Shown in pieces: positions 1 through 7,124 of a DNA stretch of 12,408 bases. The notes beneath the pieces were generated by a model that had not been told where the DNA came from, did not search any database, and saw only the letters and a list, made by a program, of their open reading frames with translations. Numbering within the stretch: the first letter of the stretch is position 1; each line of letters starts with the position of its first letter. The DNA comes from Betaproteobacteria bacterium (GTDB taxonomy: Bacteria; Pseudomonadota; Gammaproteobacteria; Burkholderiales; CANMPU01), in NCBI GenBank assembly GCA_947499755.1, contig CANMPU010000009.1, forward strand, positions 1 through 12,408. Reading direction: 5' to 3'. Made by a program: the position numbers and the translations under genes.

Positions 1-1617
1 ATCGAGGTTCCGATACGGTAGAGGCACCACATCCGTTGGCATTGGGCCGGAACCGCGAACGTACGCCACGCCATCTTCGTTCGGTGCAAAACGTTGCGCA
101 TTGCGGAATACATCGAGGTCTTGCGCGTCCCCACTAATTCTGCCGTCAAGCGTCATAATATTGATCGGCTCAAGTCCATGGCGCTGGGCGACGGCGTAGT
201 CATTAAAATCATGCGCTGGCGTAATCTTGACGCAACCGGTGCCAAATTCACGATCAACGTAGGTGTCGGCAATTACTCGGATTCTTCTATTCGTGAGTGG
301 CAATAATACTTGTTCACCGACTAAATGTTTGTAACGTTCATCGTCGGGATGCACAGCAACGGCAACATCGCCCAGCATGGTTTCCGGACGCGTCGTCGCG
401 ACAACCAACGATTGCGTTGCGTCATCCGCTAGGGGATAACGTATTTCCCAAATCTTACCGTCTTCTTCTTCGCTGTCGACCTCAAGATCAGACACTGCGG
501 TCATTAGTACCGGATCCCAATTTACCAAGCGCTTGCCGCGATAAATAAGCCCTTCATCGTGTAATTTAACAAAAACGTCGATGACGGCGCGCGACATGCG
601 CTCATCCATGGTGAAATAACCTGACTTGTGACCTTCGCTGTCTGCATAATCCCAATTTGCCGAGACCCCGAGTCGTCGCATTTGCTGCGTAATCGTAGAC
701 CCGGATTGTTGCTTCCATTCCCATACCCGTTTGACGAATGCCTCACGCCCTAGGTCGTGGCGCGCCTTACCTTCAGACTCTAATTGACGCTCAACAACAA
801 TTTGCGTCGCAATGCCGGCATGATCGCTTCCTACTATCCAGTTGGTATTAAAACCACGCATACGATGATAACGAACCAGCACATCCATCAACGTCTGCTG
901 GAACGCATGCCCCATATGCAAAGTACCGGTAATGTTAGGCGGCGGTAATTGAATACAATAGGACGGATTCAGAGAATTAGCGTCTGCTTTAAAATAACCA
1001 CGGCTTTCCCACTCGGGGTACCAATAGCGCTCCACGCTTTCCGGTTTAAAGCTCTTAGGCAATTGCGCAGTCAAATCAGGCATGGCGTTTTGTGAATTCT
1101 CAGGAGCGATGTTTTCTAATTTCTCGCTATCCTCTGTGCTTTTAGTATGTTGAGGAATTGTAAATTTCGCTATCGTTTCTTTGATGCGTGTTTCGATGTC
1201 CATCGTTGCACCCTGAAGGGCACGCATCACGGATTGTTCCAAACTAGGCAGTATCTGGTCACGCAATACCGCCTCGGTTCTAGTATCCAGTTCATGCGAT
1301 AGTTTCGTGTAAAGCTGGTGCTCTAAATTAACGCTGCCATCGTCGTGTTTTTGCGCCTCGAGTGCCGCGCTCGTTATTTCTGCGATTTGCTGAGGGTTAG
1401 CGACACGATGTTCTTCGACAATATCGGTTAGCGTAGGGATATCGGATGACTCTGGTTTGCTACTAACGACGATATCGGTCAAGACCGGGATAGTGGACCT
1501 AACGCCAGCAGTCACGTTTTTCTCGCCTCCCTGATGCTTCTTTAGGAGTTGATCCGCTTTACGTAATAGCGCGCTCTGCGTTTCTGCGTTCCCCGATTCG
1601 GATTGCTGATCGCCCAT
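1..1617 (-). CDS. valS: Valyl-tRNA synthetase, 3' truncated by the window edge, with 178-residue N-terminal extension
   Basis: Class I aminoacyl-tRNA synthetase that attaches valine to tRNA-Val in the cytoplasm. From the ATG at 1083, 361 residues are visible, closely like ValS: the first signature [15 protein letters not shown] (HMGH, the HIGH motif, at ValS residues 56-59), then [11 protein letters not shown], the editing-domain threonine motif [11 protein letters not shown] (229-239) and [16 protein letters not shown] (281-296). The KMSKS loop, anticodon-binding domain and C-terminal coiled coil lie beyond the left edge. The frame stays open upstream of 1083 to an ATG at 1617, five bases after the holC stop, giving a 539-codon fragment. 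The family normally begins near the 1083 ATG ([17 protein letters not shown] is the usual N-terminus), but no Shine-Dalgarno sequence lies before it. An internal ATG at 1203 has AGGG seven bases upstream. ValS identity is near certain; whether the extension is part of the protein is open. About eight extra residues occur near ValS residues 145-153. Confidence 0.93.
   Translation of the reverse strand, partial: MGDQQSESGNAETQSALLRKADQLLKKHQGGEKNVTAGVRSTIPVLTDIVVSSKPESSDIPTLTDIVEEHRVANPQQIAEITSAALEAQKHDDGSVNLEHQLYTKLSHELDTRTEAVLRDQILPSLEQSVMRALQGATMDIETRIKETIAKFTIPQHTKSTEDSEKLENIAPENSQNAMPDLTAQLPKSFKPESVERYWYPEWESRGYFKADANSLNPSYCIQLPPPNITGTLHMGHAFQQTLMDVLVRYHRMRGFNTNWIVGSDHAGIATQIVVERQLESEGKARHDLGREAFVKRVWEWKQQSGSTITQQMRRLGVSANWDYADSEGHKSGYFTMDERMSRAVIDVFVKLHDEGLIYRGKRLVNWDPVLMTAVSDLEVDSEEEDGKIWEIRYPLADDATQSLVVATTRPETMLGDVAVAVHPDDERYKHLVGEQVLLPLTNRRIRVIADTYVDREFGTGCVKITPAHDFNDYAVAQRHGLEPINIMTLDGRISGDAQDLDVFRNAQRFAPNEDGVAYVRGSGPMPTDVVPLPYRNLD
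1084..1617 (-). other. N-terminal extension of ValS: HolC-linked small hypothetical protein fused in frame
   Basis: This stretch codes for 178 residues with no stop codon and runs directly into ValS. Residues 1-40 are polar. Two copies of an eight-residue motif follow, IPVLTDIV (43-50) and IPTLTDIV (60-67), 17 residues apart. Residues about 76-152 look alpha-helical (for example [20 protein letters not shown]), and 153-178 form a polar linker rich in S, T, E, N and Q. Many beta- and gammaproteobacteria have a separate small hypothetical gene between holC and valS, and I recall IP.L(T/S)(D/E)(I/V)V-type repeats in such proteins; that family link is from memory and untested. Position and motif suggest the same protein, here without its own stop codon. 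Its function is unknown. It could be translated as a fusion, or as a separate product if a stop codon was lost through sequencing error. Confidence 0.6.
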
Positions 1618-1622
1618 GCGCG

Positions 1623-2057
1623 CTAGTTTGCCACCGCTACGGTGCTCATATCGTGCGATTGTAACTCATAACCGCGGTCGCGATAAAATCGAAAACGGCT
1701 ACGCGCAAATTGACGATCTTCGTTATCGAGACTGACGATTTCTATCAATCTTTGAAAACGACCAAAAAACGCCGGCTGGTCACTACATAGATTTATAAGG
1801 ATATCGTCGTGCATAAATCGAGTAGCATCGTGATCAATAATGACGGGGGTAACCACAGACAATTTGTCCTCAACTCTGCAGTGCGGAATAAATCCGATCG
1901 GCGGGTAACTCCACAATAACTTATCTAGTTTTTCTGTGGTGGCAAGATTAGGGGTAAATACCAGTACACGCGATCCACGCGTTACTGCCTTAGCAGCCAG
2001 CACACACGCTGTTTCTAGCTTGTTTTCCGTATGCGTATAAAAATCTATTCTTGTCAT
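1623..2057 (-). CDS. holC: DNA polymerase III chi subunit
   Basis: Chi is an accessory subunit of the replicative polymerase clamp loader; with psi it binds single-stranded DNA-binding protein and links the clamp-loader complex to SSB-coated template. The 144-residue product has the family landmarks: an N-terminal DFYTH strand, a central region [16 protein letters not shown] matching the E. coli LDEALWARPAESFVPH segment, the strand DDILINL, and the C-terminal helix segment [14 protein letters not shown]. Its length matches E. coli chi (147 residues). It lies 17 bases after pepA and five bases before the first ATG of the valS frame, so the three genes probably form one transcript starting at the pepA promoter. 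No clear Shine-Dalgarno sequence precedes the ATG, which suggests coupling to pepA translation. Confidence 0.93.
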   Translation of the reverse strand: MTRIDFYTHTENKLETACVLAAKAVTRGSRVLVFTPNLATTEKLDKLLWSYPPIGFIPHCRVEDKLSVVTPVIIDHDATRFMHDDILINLCSDQPAFFGRFQRLIEIVSLDNEDRQFARSRFRFYRDRGYELQSHDMSTVAVAN

Positions 2058-2074
2058 AAACGAGATGGCGCCAA

Positions 2075-3571
2075 TTATCTATTCGTGGCAGCCATGTGAA
2101 TCAGATATTGGGTAAGTAACGGCACCGGGCGACCAGTCGCACCTTTTTCTTTTCCTGATTTCCAGGCGGTGCCGGCAATATCCAAATGCGCCCAATGGAA
2201 TTTCTTTGTAAATCGCGAAAGAAAACATGCTGCCGTAATACTCCCCCCTGGCCTGCCGCCGATGTTTGCCATATCGGCAAAATTGCTGCTCAACTGTTCT
2301 TGATAGTCCTCCCACAGTGGCAGTCGCCACGCGCGGTCGCAGGCCTTGTCTCCTGCCGCTAATAGCTCGTTGGCAAGTTCTTCGTTGTTGCTAAAAAGCC
2401 CGGTTGCGACGTTGCCCAATGCGATAACACACGCTCCAGTCAAGGTTGCAATATCAATTACAATTTGTGGGTGATACTTTTCTGCAAAAGTTAGCGCGTC
2501 GCATAAGATTAAACGGCCCTCGGCATCTGTGTTTAATATCTCTATGGTTTGGCCGGACATGCTCGTCACGACATCACCAGGCTTTATTGCAGTCCCACTC
2601 GGCATGTTTTCACACGTTGGGACGATTCCGATCAGATTAATCGCCAACCCCATTTCCGCAACGGCTTGCACTGTACCCAGTACACTCGCGGCGCCGCACA
2701 TATCAAATTTCATTTCGTCCATTTCACCTGCTGGTTTTAGTGATATTCCCCCAGTGTCAAAGGTAATACCTTTGCCAACGAGCACCACAGGTTTCTGTTG
2801 CTTCCCACCCCCTTGGTAGCTTAATGAAATAAGTTTGGGGGGTTCTTGGCTTCCCTGGGTGACTGCTAATAGCGAACCCATACCCAGGCGCTGCATGTCC
2901 TTTCTTTCGAGGATTTCAACTTTTAGTTTGTGAGTTTTTGCCAGGGCGCCTGCCTGCTGTGCGAGATAACTAGGTGTGCAGATATTACTCGGCAAATTTC
3001 CCAGATCCTTCGCTAATTCCATACCGCGTGCGATCGCTATCCCCTGCCGTAACGCACCCTCCGCCTTTTTAGCGTCGCGTAATGTCGCGATGCTAAAGCC
3101 GATTTTTTGCAACGCACCTGCTTTTTTTTGTTTGTTGCTCTTAAGTCGATCAAAACGATAGTGTGCTTCCTTGATCACCACCGCTGCGTGAGCAACCTTC
3201 CACTCAATGTCGCTGCATTTCACTGGATCATCGGTTAAAAGGAATATAGATTCCGTGACACCCGTTTGCATTAGTGCTTTTGTGGATGCGCGAACAGCGC
3301 TACGAAATGATTTTTGGCCATACTCGCCTTCTGCCCCCAAGCCAACGAGTAGCACGCGTTTACTCGCGAGTTTCGGCACATCGTAGAGCAATAACGTATT
3401 CCCTAATTTACCGTCCATGTCGCCTCTGGCGAGAATATTTTTGATATATCCTCCTGATGCGCGATCGATGCGTTGCGCAGATAGGCTGGTTTTACTTGAG
3501 CTGAATATCCCGATTACCAGGCACTCACTGCGTTGCTTTTCCGGGCTCCCTGTTTTTATGCTAAATTCCAC
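2075..3571 (-). CDS. pepA: Leucyl aminopeptidase PepA (M17 family)
   Basis: Cytoplasmic two-metal aminopeptidase that removes N-terminal leucine and other residues from peptides; E. coli PepA also binds DNA in XerCD recombination and carAB regulation. The C-terminal catalytic domain is complete: metal ligands K267 and D272 in VGKGITFDTGG, D290 in KFDMCGAA, D349 and E351 in NTDAEGRL, with catalytic K279 and R353 (numbers from the GTG start). These match E. coli K270, D275, D293, D352, E354, K282 and R356. I place the start at the GTG at 3569-3571 rather than the TTG 12 codons upstream: the GTG has GGAG six bases upstream, and the product then begins VEFSIKTGSPEKQRS, aligning with the E. coli N-terminus MEFSVKSGSPEKQRS. 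That gives 498 residues, against 503 in E. coli. First gene of the pepA-holC-valS cluster, divergent from lptF. Confidence 0.96.
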   Translation of the reverse strand: MEFSIKTGSPEKQRSECLVIGIFSSSKTSLSAQRIDRASGGYIKNILARGDMDGKLGNTLLLYDVPKLASKRVLLVGLGAEGEYGQKSFRSAVRASTKALMQTGVTESIFLLTDDPVKCSDIEWKVAHAAVVIKEAHYRFDRLKSNKQKKAGALQKIGFSIATLRDAKKAEGALRQGIAIARGMELAKDLGNLPSNICTPSYLAQQAGALAKTHKLKVEILERKDMQRLGMGSLLAVTQGSQEPPKLISLSYQGGGKQQKPVVLVGKGITFDTGGISLKPAGEMDEMKFDMCGAASVLGTVQAVAEMGLAINLIGIVPTCENMPSGTAIKPGDVVTSMSGQTIEILNTDAEGRLILCDALTFAEKYHPQIVIDIATLTGACVIALGNVATGLFSNNEELANELLAAGDKACDRAWRLPLWEDYQEQLSSNFADMANIGGRPGGSITAACFLSRFTKKFHWAHLDIAGTAWKSGKEKGATGRPVPLLTQYLIHMAATNR

Positions 3572-3577
3572 AATATT

Positions 3578-3581
3578 CTCC
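3578..3581 (-). promoter_or_regulatory. Ribosome binding site deciding the pepA GTG start
   Basis: GGAG lies six bases upstream of the GTG at 3571. The upstream in-frame TTG at 3607 has no comparable site and would sit almost at the predicted transcription start. This supports GTG as the start codon. Confidence 0.7.
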
Positions 3582-3617
3582 AAATTGGTATATACCTGCA
3601 AAGGCAAAGTAAACCTA

Positions 3618-3646
3618 ATTATCTACGTAGTCTTTGCATAGGTCAA
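3618..3646 (-). promoter_or_regulatory. Sigma70-type promoter for pepA-holC-valS
   Basis: On the minus strand a -35 hexamer TTGACC (3641-3646, 5 of 6 consensus bases) is followed by a 17-base spacer and a -10 hexamer GATAAT (3618-3623, 5 of 6). Transcription would start near 3611, giving a leader of about 40 bases before the pepA GTG. The -35 lies within the 20 bases before the lptF start codon, so RNA polymerase here could interfere with expression of the divergent lptFG pair. I found no equally good promoter for lptF in the gap. Confidence 0.7.
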
Positions 3647-3659
3647 AAATCCTCTACAT

Positions 3660-4745
3660 ATGATCTTCCAACGCTCACTACTACGAGAATTTAGCGGCAA
3701 CGCGATTGGTGTGTTCTTTATTCTTCTTGCGATCACCATGACCGTCACTGTTATCCGCTACCTCGGGCAGGCCGCGAAAGGCAGTATTACTCAGGAAAGT
3801 GTACTAGCCTTGCTCGGGTTTACCATGCTGACCTACTTAAGTGTCTTGCTGGCGCTTACGCTGTTTATATCCATTCTCATTACTTTAGCCAGAAGTTATC
3901 GCGATTCAGAAATGCTGATATGGTTCTCCTCCGGCGTAAGCCTCGTTGCCTGGGTGCGTCCGGTATTGATATTTGCGGTGCCTCTTATCATCACTATTGC
4001 AGTGCTTAGTCTCCTGTTAGCACCATGGGCCCTAAACAAACGGGAGCAATATCAAGGGGAAATCGAAAGCCGTGATGATCTTGCGATTATTGCGCCTGGC
4101 GTATTTAAAGAATCCCCCAGAGCACAACGCGTGTATTTTGTGGAGCAAAGCTCCGGGGCTGAAAATGTTGTATCGAATATATTTGCACACTCGGTGCAGC
4201 ATGAGCAATTAGGTACCATGGTCGCAAAAACTGGATTTCATACCATAGAGAAGAATGGTGACCGCTTTTTAGTATTGCTAAATGGGCGGCGCTATGAAGG
4301 CATTGTCGGCTCAGCAGCGTATAAAATTACGGACTTCGATCGTTATGCGTTACGAATCGAATCTGCAAAAGTCAAACTCGGCGTACCGTCAACGCAGTCA
4401 ATTTCCACACGAGCTTTGTTACGCGCGCCAACTTCCATTAATTTAGGCGAGCTCGCGTGGCGCATAAGCATCCCTGTTAGCGCGATACTCCTTGCACTAC
4501 TTGCAATTCCTTTAAGCTTTGTTAACCCACGCGCGAGTCGCTCTTTAAATTTACTGCTCGCGATATTAATTTATATTGTTTATAACAACCTACTAAGCGT
4601 GACGCAAGCTTGGATCTCTCAGGAAAAAATTCACTTCACCACTGGATTGTGGGTAGTCCACGCGCTAATGTTGATACTACTACTGGCGTTGTTCTATCGA
4701 CGCCTGAGTGTGTACTCATTATTCAGGTTTAGGCTCAAAAAATGA
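3660..4745 (+). CDS. lptF: LPS export ABC transporter permease LptF
   Basis: Inner-membrane permease that, with LptG and the LptB2 ATPase, extracts lipopolysaccharide from the inner membrane and passes it to LptC for transport to the cell surface. The 361-residue protein has the family layout: three N-terminal membrane helices (about 12-32, 50-77 and 98-122), a periplasmic beta-jellyroll region (about 130-260), and three C-terminal helices (about 268-290, 297-316 and 325-345). Recognisable stretches are GRRYEGIVGSAAYKITDFDRY and the loop IPLSFVNPRASRSLN, like E. coli VPLSVVNPRQGRVLS. Length is close to E. coli LptF (366). Its stop overlaps the lptG start as ATGA, so the two are translationally coupled. 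The ATG has no clear Shine-Dalgarno sequence, but the start MIFQRSLLREF matches the family N-terminus. Confidence 0.94.
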   Translation: MIFQRSLLREFSGNAIGVFFILLAITMTVTVIRYLGQAAKGSITQESVLALLGFTMLTYLSVLLALTLFISILITLARSYRDSEMLIWFSSGVSLVAWVRPVLIFAVPLIITIAVLSLLLAPWALNKREQYQGEIESRDDLAIIAPGVFKESPRAQRVYFVEQSSGAENVVSNIFAHSVQHEQLGTMVAKTGFHTIEKNGDRFLVLLNGRRYEGIVGSAAYKITDFDRYALRIESAKVKLGVPSTQSISTRALLRAPTSINLGELAWRISIPVSAILLALLAIPLSFVNPRASRSLNLLLAILIYIVYNNLLSVTQAWISQEKIHFTTGLWVVHALMLILLLALFYRRLSVYSLFRFRLKK

Positions 4746-5815
4746 GAACCATTCGACGTTACCTTGCGAGCCAGATATTAAACAATACCTTACTCGTTTT
4801 TATTGCGCTGCTGGGATTATTTGCCTTCTTCGATCTAATTCAGGAGTTGGGCGAACTCAATAAAGCTGACTACCGACTATCGCTTATTCTGCTGTATGTG
4901 CTACTAAGTGTGCCGAGCCATGTCTACGAATTATTCCCCATCGCGGCGTTGATCGGAACCTTGGTCGCGCTCGCGCAGCTGGCAAAGAGTTCTGAATTAA
5001 CCGTTATTCGCGTTTCTGGAGCGTCAGCGGCTAGTATCGGGCTTGCGATTTGTGAGATCGGTCTAATATTTGTGATACTCGCGTTTGTCGTCGGAGAGTT
5101 TGTTGCCCCACCTAGCGATCGCGAGGCGCAACGTTTACGCCTAAAGGCAACTAGCACCGTCGTTGCACAACATTTTCGTTCCGGGCTGTGGATCAAGGAC
5201 AAATCAAGTTTTATAAACGTTGAGCAAGTTTTACCGGATTCCTCATTACTCGCCGTTAAAATTTTTGAATTTGATTCGGATTACCACCTCCACTCTATCA
5301 GCCTAGCCGCGCAAGCGGATTATCAGGAAAATAATACGTGGCGCTTAAAAGAGATACATCAAACGCGTTTTACTCCGGGTAAAACCAGCGCAACCACAAT
5401 CGCCGAAGCGTATTGGCGCTCGGTGCTCACGCCCGATATGTTAAATATATTACTCGTTGCCCCTGAAAAAATGTCGACGTGGAATCTCTATCACTACATA
5501 AATCATCTGAAGGTTAATAAGCAACAGGCGTCACAACATGAGATCGCCCTCTGGAGTAAACTGAACTATCCATTTGCGGTGCTGGTAATGATGCTACTAG
5601 CCTTACCATTTGCTTTCTTTGGTCCGCGGCACCATGGCGTTGGGCCCAAAGTGTTTGTTGGGGTTATGCTGGGGTTGGGGTTTCATTTTCTAAACCGATT
5701 GTCGGCACATCTCGGACTGATAAACCAGTGGTCGCCGATATTCAGTGCCATTATGCCGACACTTTTTTTTCTCTCGCTGACGATGGCAATGATGTGGTGG
5801 ATAGAGCGACGCTAA
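4742..5815 (+). CDS. lptG: LPS export ABC transporter permease LptG
   Basis: Partner of LptF in the LptB2FG lipopolysaccharide extractor of the inner membrane. The 357-residue protein begins MRTIRRYLASQILNNTLLVF, typical of LptG, has three membrane helices (about 12-32, 50-85 and 97-122), a periplasmic jellyroll region (about 125-270) and three more helices (about 276-295, 300-320 and 332-353). The conserved loop LALPFAFFGPRHHGVGPKVF matches the LptG LALPFIFGPLR..-type segment after helix four. E. coli LptG has 360 residues. The gene starts within the lptF stop (ATGA overlap) and ends at 5813-5815 in a tail-to-tail overlap with the convergent RDD gene, with no visible terminator between them. 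Confidence 0.94.
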   Translation: MRTIRRYLASQILNNTLLVFIALLGLFAFFDLIQELGELNKADYRLSLILLYVLLSVPSHVYELFPIAALIGTLVALAQLAKSSELTVIRVSGASAASIGLAICEIGLIFVILAFVVGEFVAPPSDREAQRLRLKATSTVVAQHFRSGLWIKDKSSFINVEQVLPDSSLLAVKIFEFDSDYHLHSISLAAQADYQENNTWRLKEIHQTRFTPGKTSATTIAEAYWRSVLTPDMLNILLVAPEKMSTWNLYHYINHLKVNKQQASQHEIALWSKLNYPFAVLVMMLLALPFAFFGPRHHGVGPKVFVGVMLGLGFHFLNRLSAHLGLINQWSPIFSAIMPTLFFLSLTMAMMWWIERR

Positions 5816-6261
5816 CCATCCGTGTTTCGGTCGTCGATCACGATAGATGTACCGAGCAGGCGATCATGTAAGAATTTCCTGTCTGAATCAAATATCGCCC
5901 AAATAAAACCTGCTCCCAATAATCCGACGGACGCGACTGCGAAAATAAAGCGAAATATCCCACGTTTTTTTGAAATTAATCTACCGCTGTCCTCGATCAA
6001 TTTCAAACGCCATGCCTTCATCGCGACCGTCTGTCCACCATGCACCCAAAACCAAACAAAATAAGTACCGCATACAAACAGGAGCGCTAACTGGAACATG
6101 GGTCGAACGAAATCATTATCAAATTTTTGCGTAATGCCTACAAAGAGAAACCCTGACACCAATAATAAAGCGGCGAGAAGGAGTATCTCGTACATCATGC
6201 TTGCTAGGCATCGCCTTAATCCAGCGCGCCTTGGCGGCGCCGCTTTGGTAATATCATTCAT
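5812..6261 (-). CDS. RDD-family membrane protein
   Basis: Small integral membrane protein of the RDD family; the function of this subgroup is unknown, though transport roles have been proposed for some members. The 149 residues show an N-terminal basic stretch with R..LASMMYE (the acidic residue of the first motif is E rather than D), hydrophobic helices at about 27-47 and 53-72, the conserved GGQTVAMKAWRLKLI segment (about 76-90), a third helix (about 104-125) and the C-terminal signature FLHDRLLGTSIV. Its stop codon TAG overlaps the lptG stop TAA as CTAA on the opposite strand. No Shine-Dalgarno sequence precedes the ATG at 6261; a 10-codon ORF with a better site ends just inside the gene, so translation may depend on coupling. 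Start choice is moderately certain. Confidence 0.85.
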   Translation of the reverse strand: MNDITKAAPPRRAGLRRCLASMMYEILLLAALLLVSGFLFVGITQKFDNDFVRPMFQLALLFVCGTYFVWFWVHGGQTVAMKAWRLKLIEDSGRLISKKRGIFRFIFAVASVGLLGAGFIWAIFDSDRKFLHDRLLGTSIVIDDRNTDG

Positions 6262-6286
6262 AGATAGGCAAACTAAAAAATTTCAT
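6254..6286 (-). other. Possible 10-codon leader ORF coupling the SAM enzyme to the RDD gene
   Basis: The ATG at 6284-6286 overlaps the TAA that would end the frame-restored upstream enzyme (TAATG), has TTAGGAAA directly before it, and encodes MKFFSLPIYE followed by TGA. That TGA falls inside the first codons of the RDD gene (ATGAATGA). It could carry ribosomes from one gene to the next. Alternatively, deleting one base from its T6 run would make this ATG the true RDD start (MKFLVCLSMNDITK...), so it may mark another indel. No codon-level proof is possible at this length. Confidence 0.35.
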
Positions 6287-6417
6287 TATTTCCTAACCTG
6301 AATACGTTGCCCCACCGCAAGCCCTAAGATTTGCGCCGCATTTGCTTGATTCGCCGCAATTTCAATTAACCCTATGCTATTTTCATACCAAAATAATTCC
6401 CCGCAACTAACCAGTGA
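6286..6417 (-). pseudogene. Out-of-frame C-terminal segment of the SAM hydroxide adenosyltransferase
   Basis: Read one frame back from the T6 run, this segment encodes 43 residues starting SLVSCGELFWYENSIGLIEI and ending LGLAVGQRIQVRK, then TAA. This is the family's C-terminal beta domain, with the F.YEN..GL.EIA.N pattern and the closing G...V..G element. It has no stop codon and still looks selected, so the break is recent, compensated by slippage, or a sequencing error. The simplest repair is a seventh T in the run or one extra C in the adjacent CCCC; a -1 ribosomal slip on G TTT TTT would give the same downstream frame. Confidence 0.8.
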
Positions 6418-7013
6418 AAAAACGGGGCATAACTTACGACATGATTGGCGACTTCAATTTGCATATCGTGCGTTAAAGCATCCCGCGTTAACCCAGTTAA
6501 GGCATTACCGTAATGGTCAACATAGATTATCTCGCACAACATTCCAGCTCCAAAACTAACTTGCAAACTTTCAACTCTCTTTAGCTGCGTGTAAGGAGTA
6601 TCTGCCGTTGCGATACGCGCAGCAATCGGCGCAAATAAATCTCTGCCATGAAACGACAGTGACTGCTCTTCCGCGTTGGAAACAATTTGCCATACTTCGC
6701 TATCGGCCGCTCTGCTTACGACTATCAACATTAAACCGTTATCCGGCCCAACAAACCATTGATCGTCAGCCCTAACAACCACCGCGGCACGCTCGCTACC
6801 AACTTGAGGATCGACGACGCTGAGGAATACGGTATCGTCTGGATATTGCGGTATAAGCGCGCACAGGAGATGCGCCGCGGCACGAACATTAAACGCTGGG
6901 ACATCGTTGACTACATCTATCACTGGAACGGTCGGCGCGTAGTTCTTTAGCGTGGCGCGAATTTGTCCGAGATAAATGTCATTTGCGCCAAAATCGCTAA
7001 AGATGCCTATCAT
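6372..7013 (-). CDS. SAM hydroxide adenosyltransferase (DUF62 family), C-terminus lost by frameshift
   Basis: Family members hydrolyse S-adenosylmethionine to adenosine and methionine using an activated water; relatives are the fluorinase and chlorinase. The N-terminal domain is well conserved: MIGIFSDFGANDIYLGQI start, the triad residues D68 and R75 in VVDPQVGSER and H122 in SFHGRDLFAP, the VGPDNGL segment (88-94), and D166 with N170 in the SAM-binding VDHYGNALTG motif. Residues 1-199 follow the family; the last 14 residues, from H200 on, do not. The normal ending resumes in the neighbouring frame (6286-6417). With a one-base correction at the T6 run (6417-6422) the protein would be 242 residues, a usual family length. 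The gene starts about 70 bases past the rplQ terminator. GAGGTG lies 14 bases before the ATG, further than ideal; no in-frame alternative start exists between it and an upstream stop. Family assignment is confident; activity of the 213-residue form is doubtful because the C-terminal domain is incomplete. Confidence 0.85.
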   Translation of the reverse strand: MIGIFSDFGANDIYLGQIRATLKNYAPTVPVIDVVNDVPAFNVRAAAHLLCALIPQYPDDTVFLSVVDPQVGSERAAVVVRADDQWFVGPDNGLMLIVVSRAADSEVWQIVSNAEEQSLSFHGRDLFAPIAARIATADTPYTQLKRVESLQVSFGAGMLCEIIYVDHYGNALTGLTRDALTHDMQIEVANHVVSYAPFFHWLVAGNYFGMKIA

Positions 7014-7073
7014 ATGTGAATGCCACTCACCTCAACCACAGGTCTGACGAAAATTTATCCGCGCAGTCGCTAC

Positions 7074-7103
7074 AAAACAAAAAAGCCGGGGTTCCCGGCT
7101 TTT
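7074..7103 (-). terminator. Intrinsic terminator of the alpha operon after rplQ
   Basis: A perfect 10-bp stem, AAAAGCCGGG and CCCGGCTTTT (7081-7103), closes on a 3-base loop. On the minus strand it is followed by a T-rich tail that extends the run to seven T's, then G and four T's. It starts 21 bases after the rplQ stop. The opposite strand also ends in a T-rich stretch, so it could work in both directions. It separates the ribosomal operon from the SAM enzyme gene. Confidence 0.92.
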
Positions 7104-7124
7104 CTTTTGCGTTGAGCGTAAAGA

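Noticed and set aside
94..746. Open frames on the plus strand and a short minus-strand frame opposite or out of frame with valS
   Set aside because: They lie entirely within the conserved ValS frame and their translations resemble no family.
1417..1491. DNA-level repeat suggesting a mobile or regulatory repeat
   Set aside because: Similarity is mostly at the protein level and stays in frame; it is a peptide motif repeat.
2446..3161. Several 60-96 codon plus-strand frames opposite pepA
   Set aside because: Antisense shadows of a well-conserved aminopeptidase; no ribosome sites or recognisable domains.
7040..7082. Weak promoter for the SAM enzyme gene (GATAAA at 7054-7059)
   Set aside because: No acceptable -35 at 16-18 bases; the best candidate matches only three of six bases at 15-base spacing.
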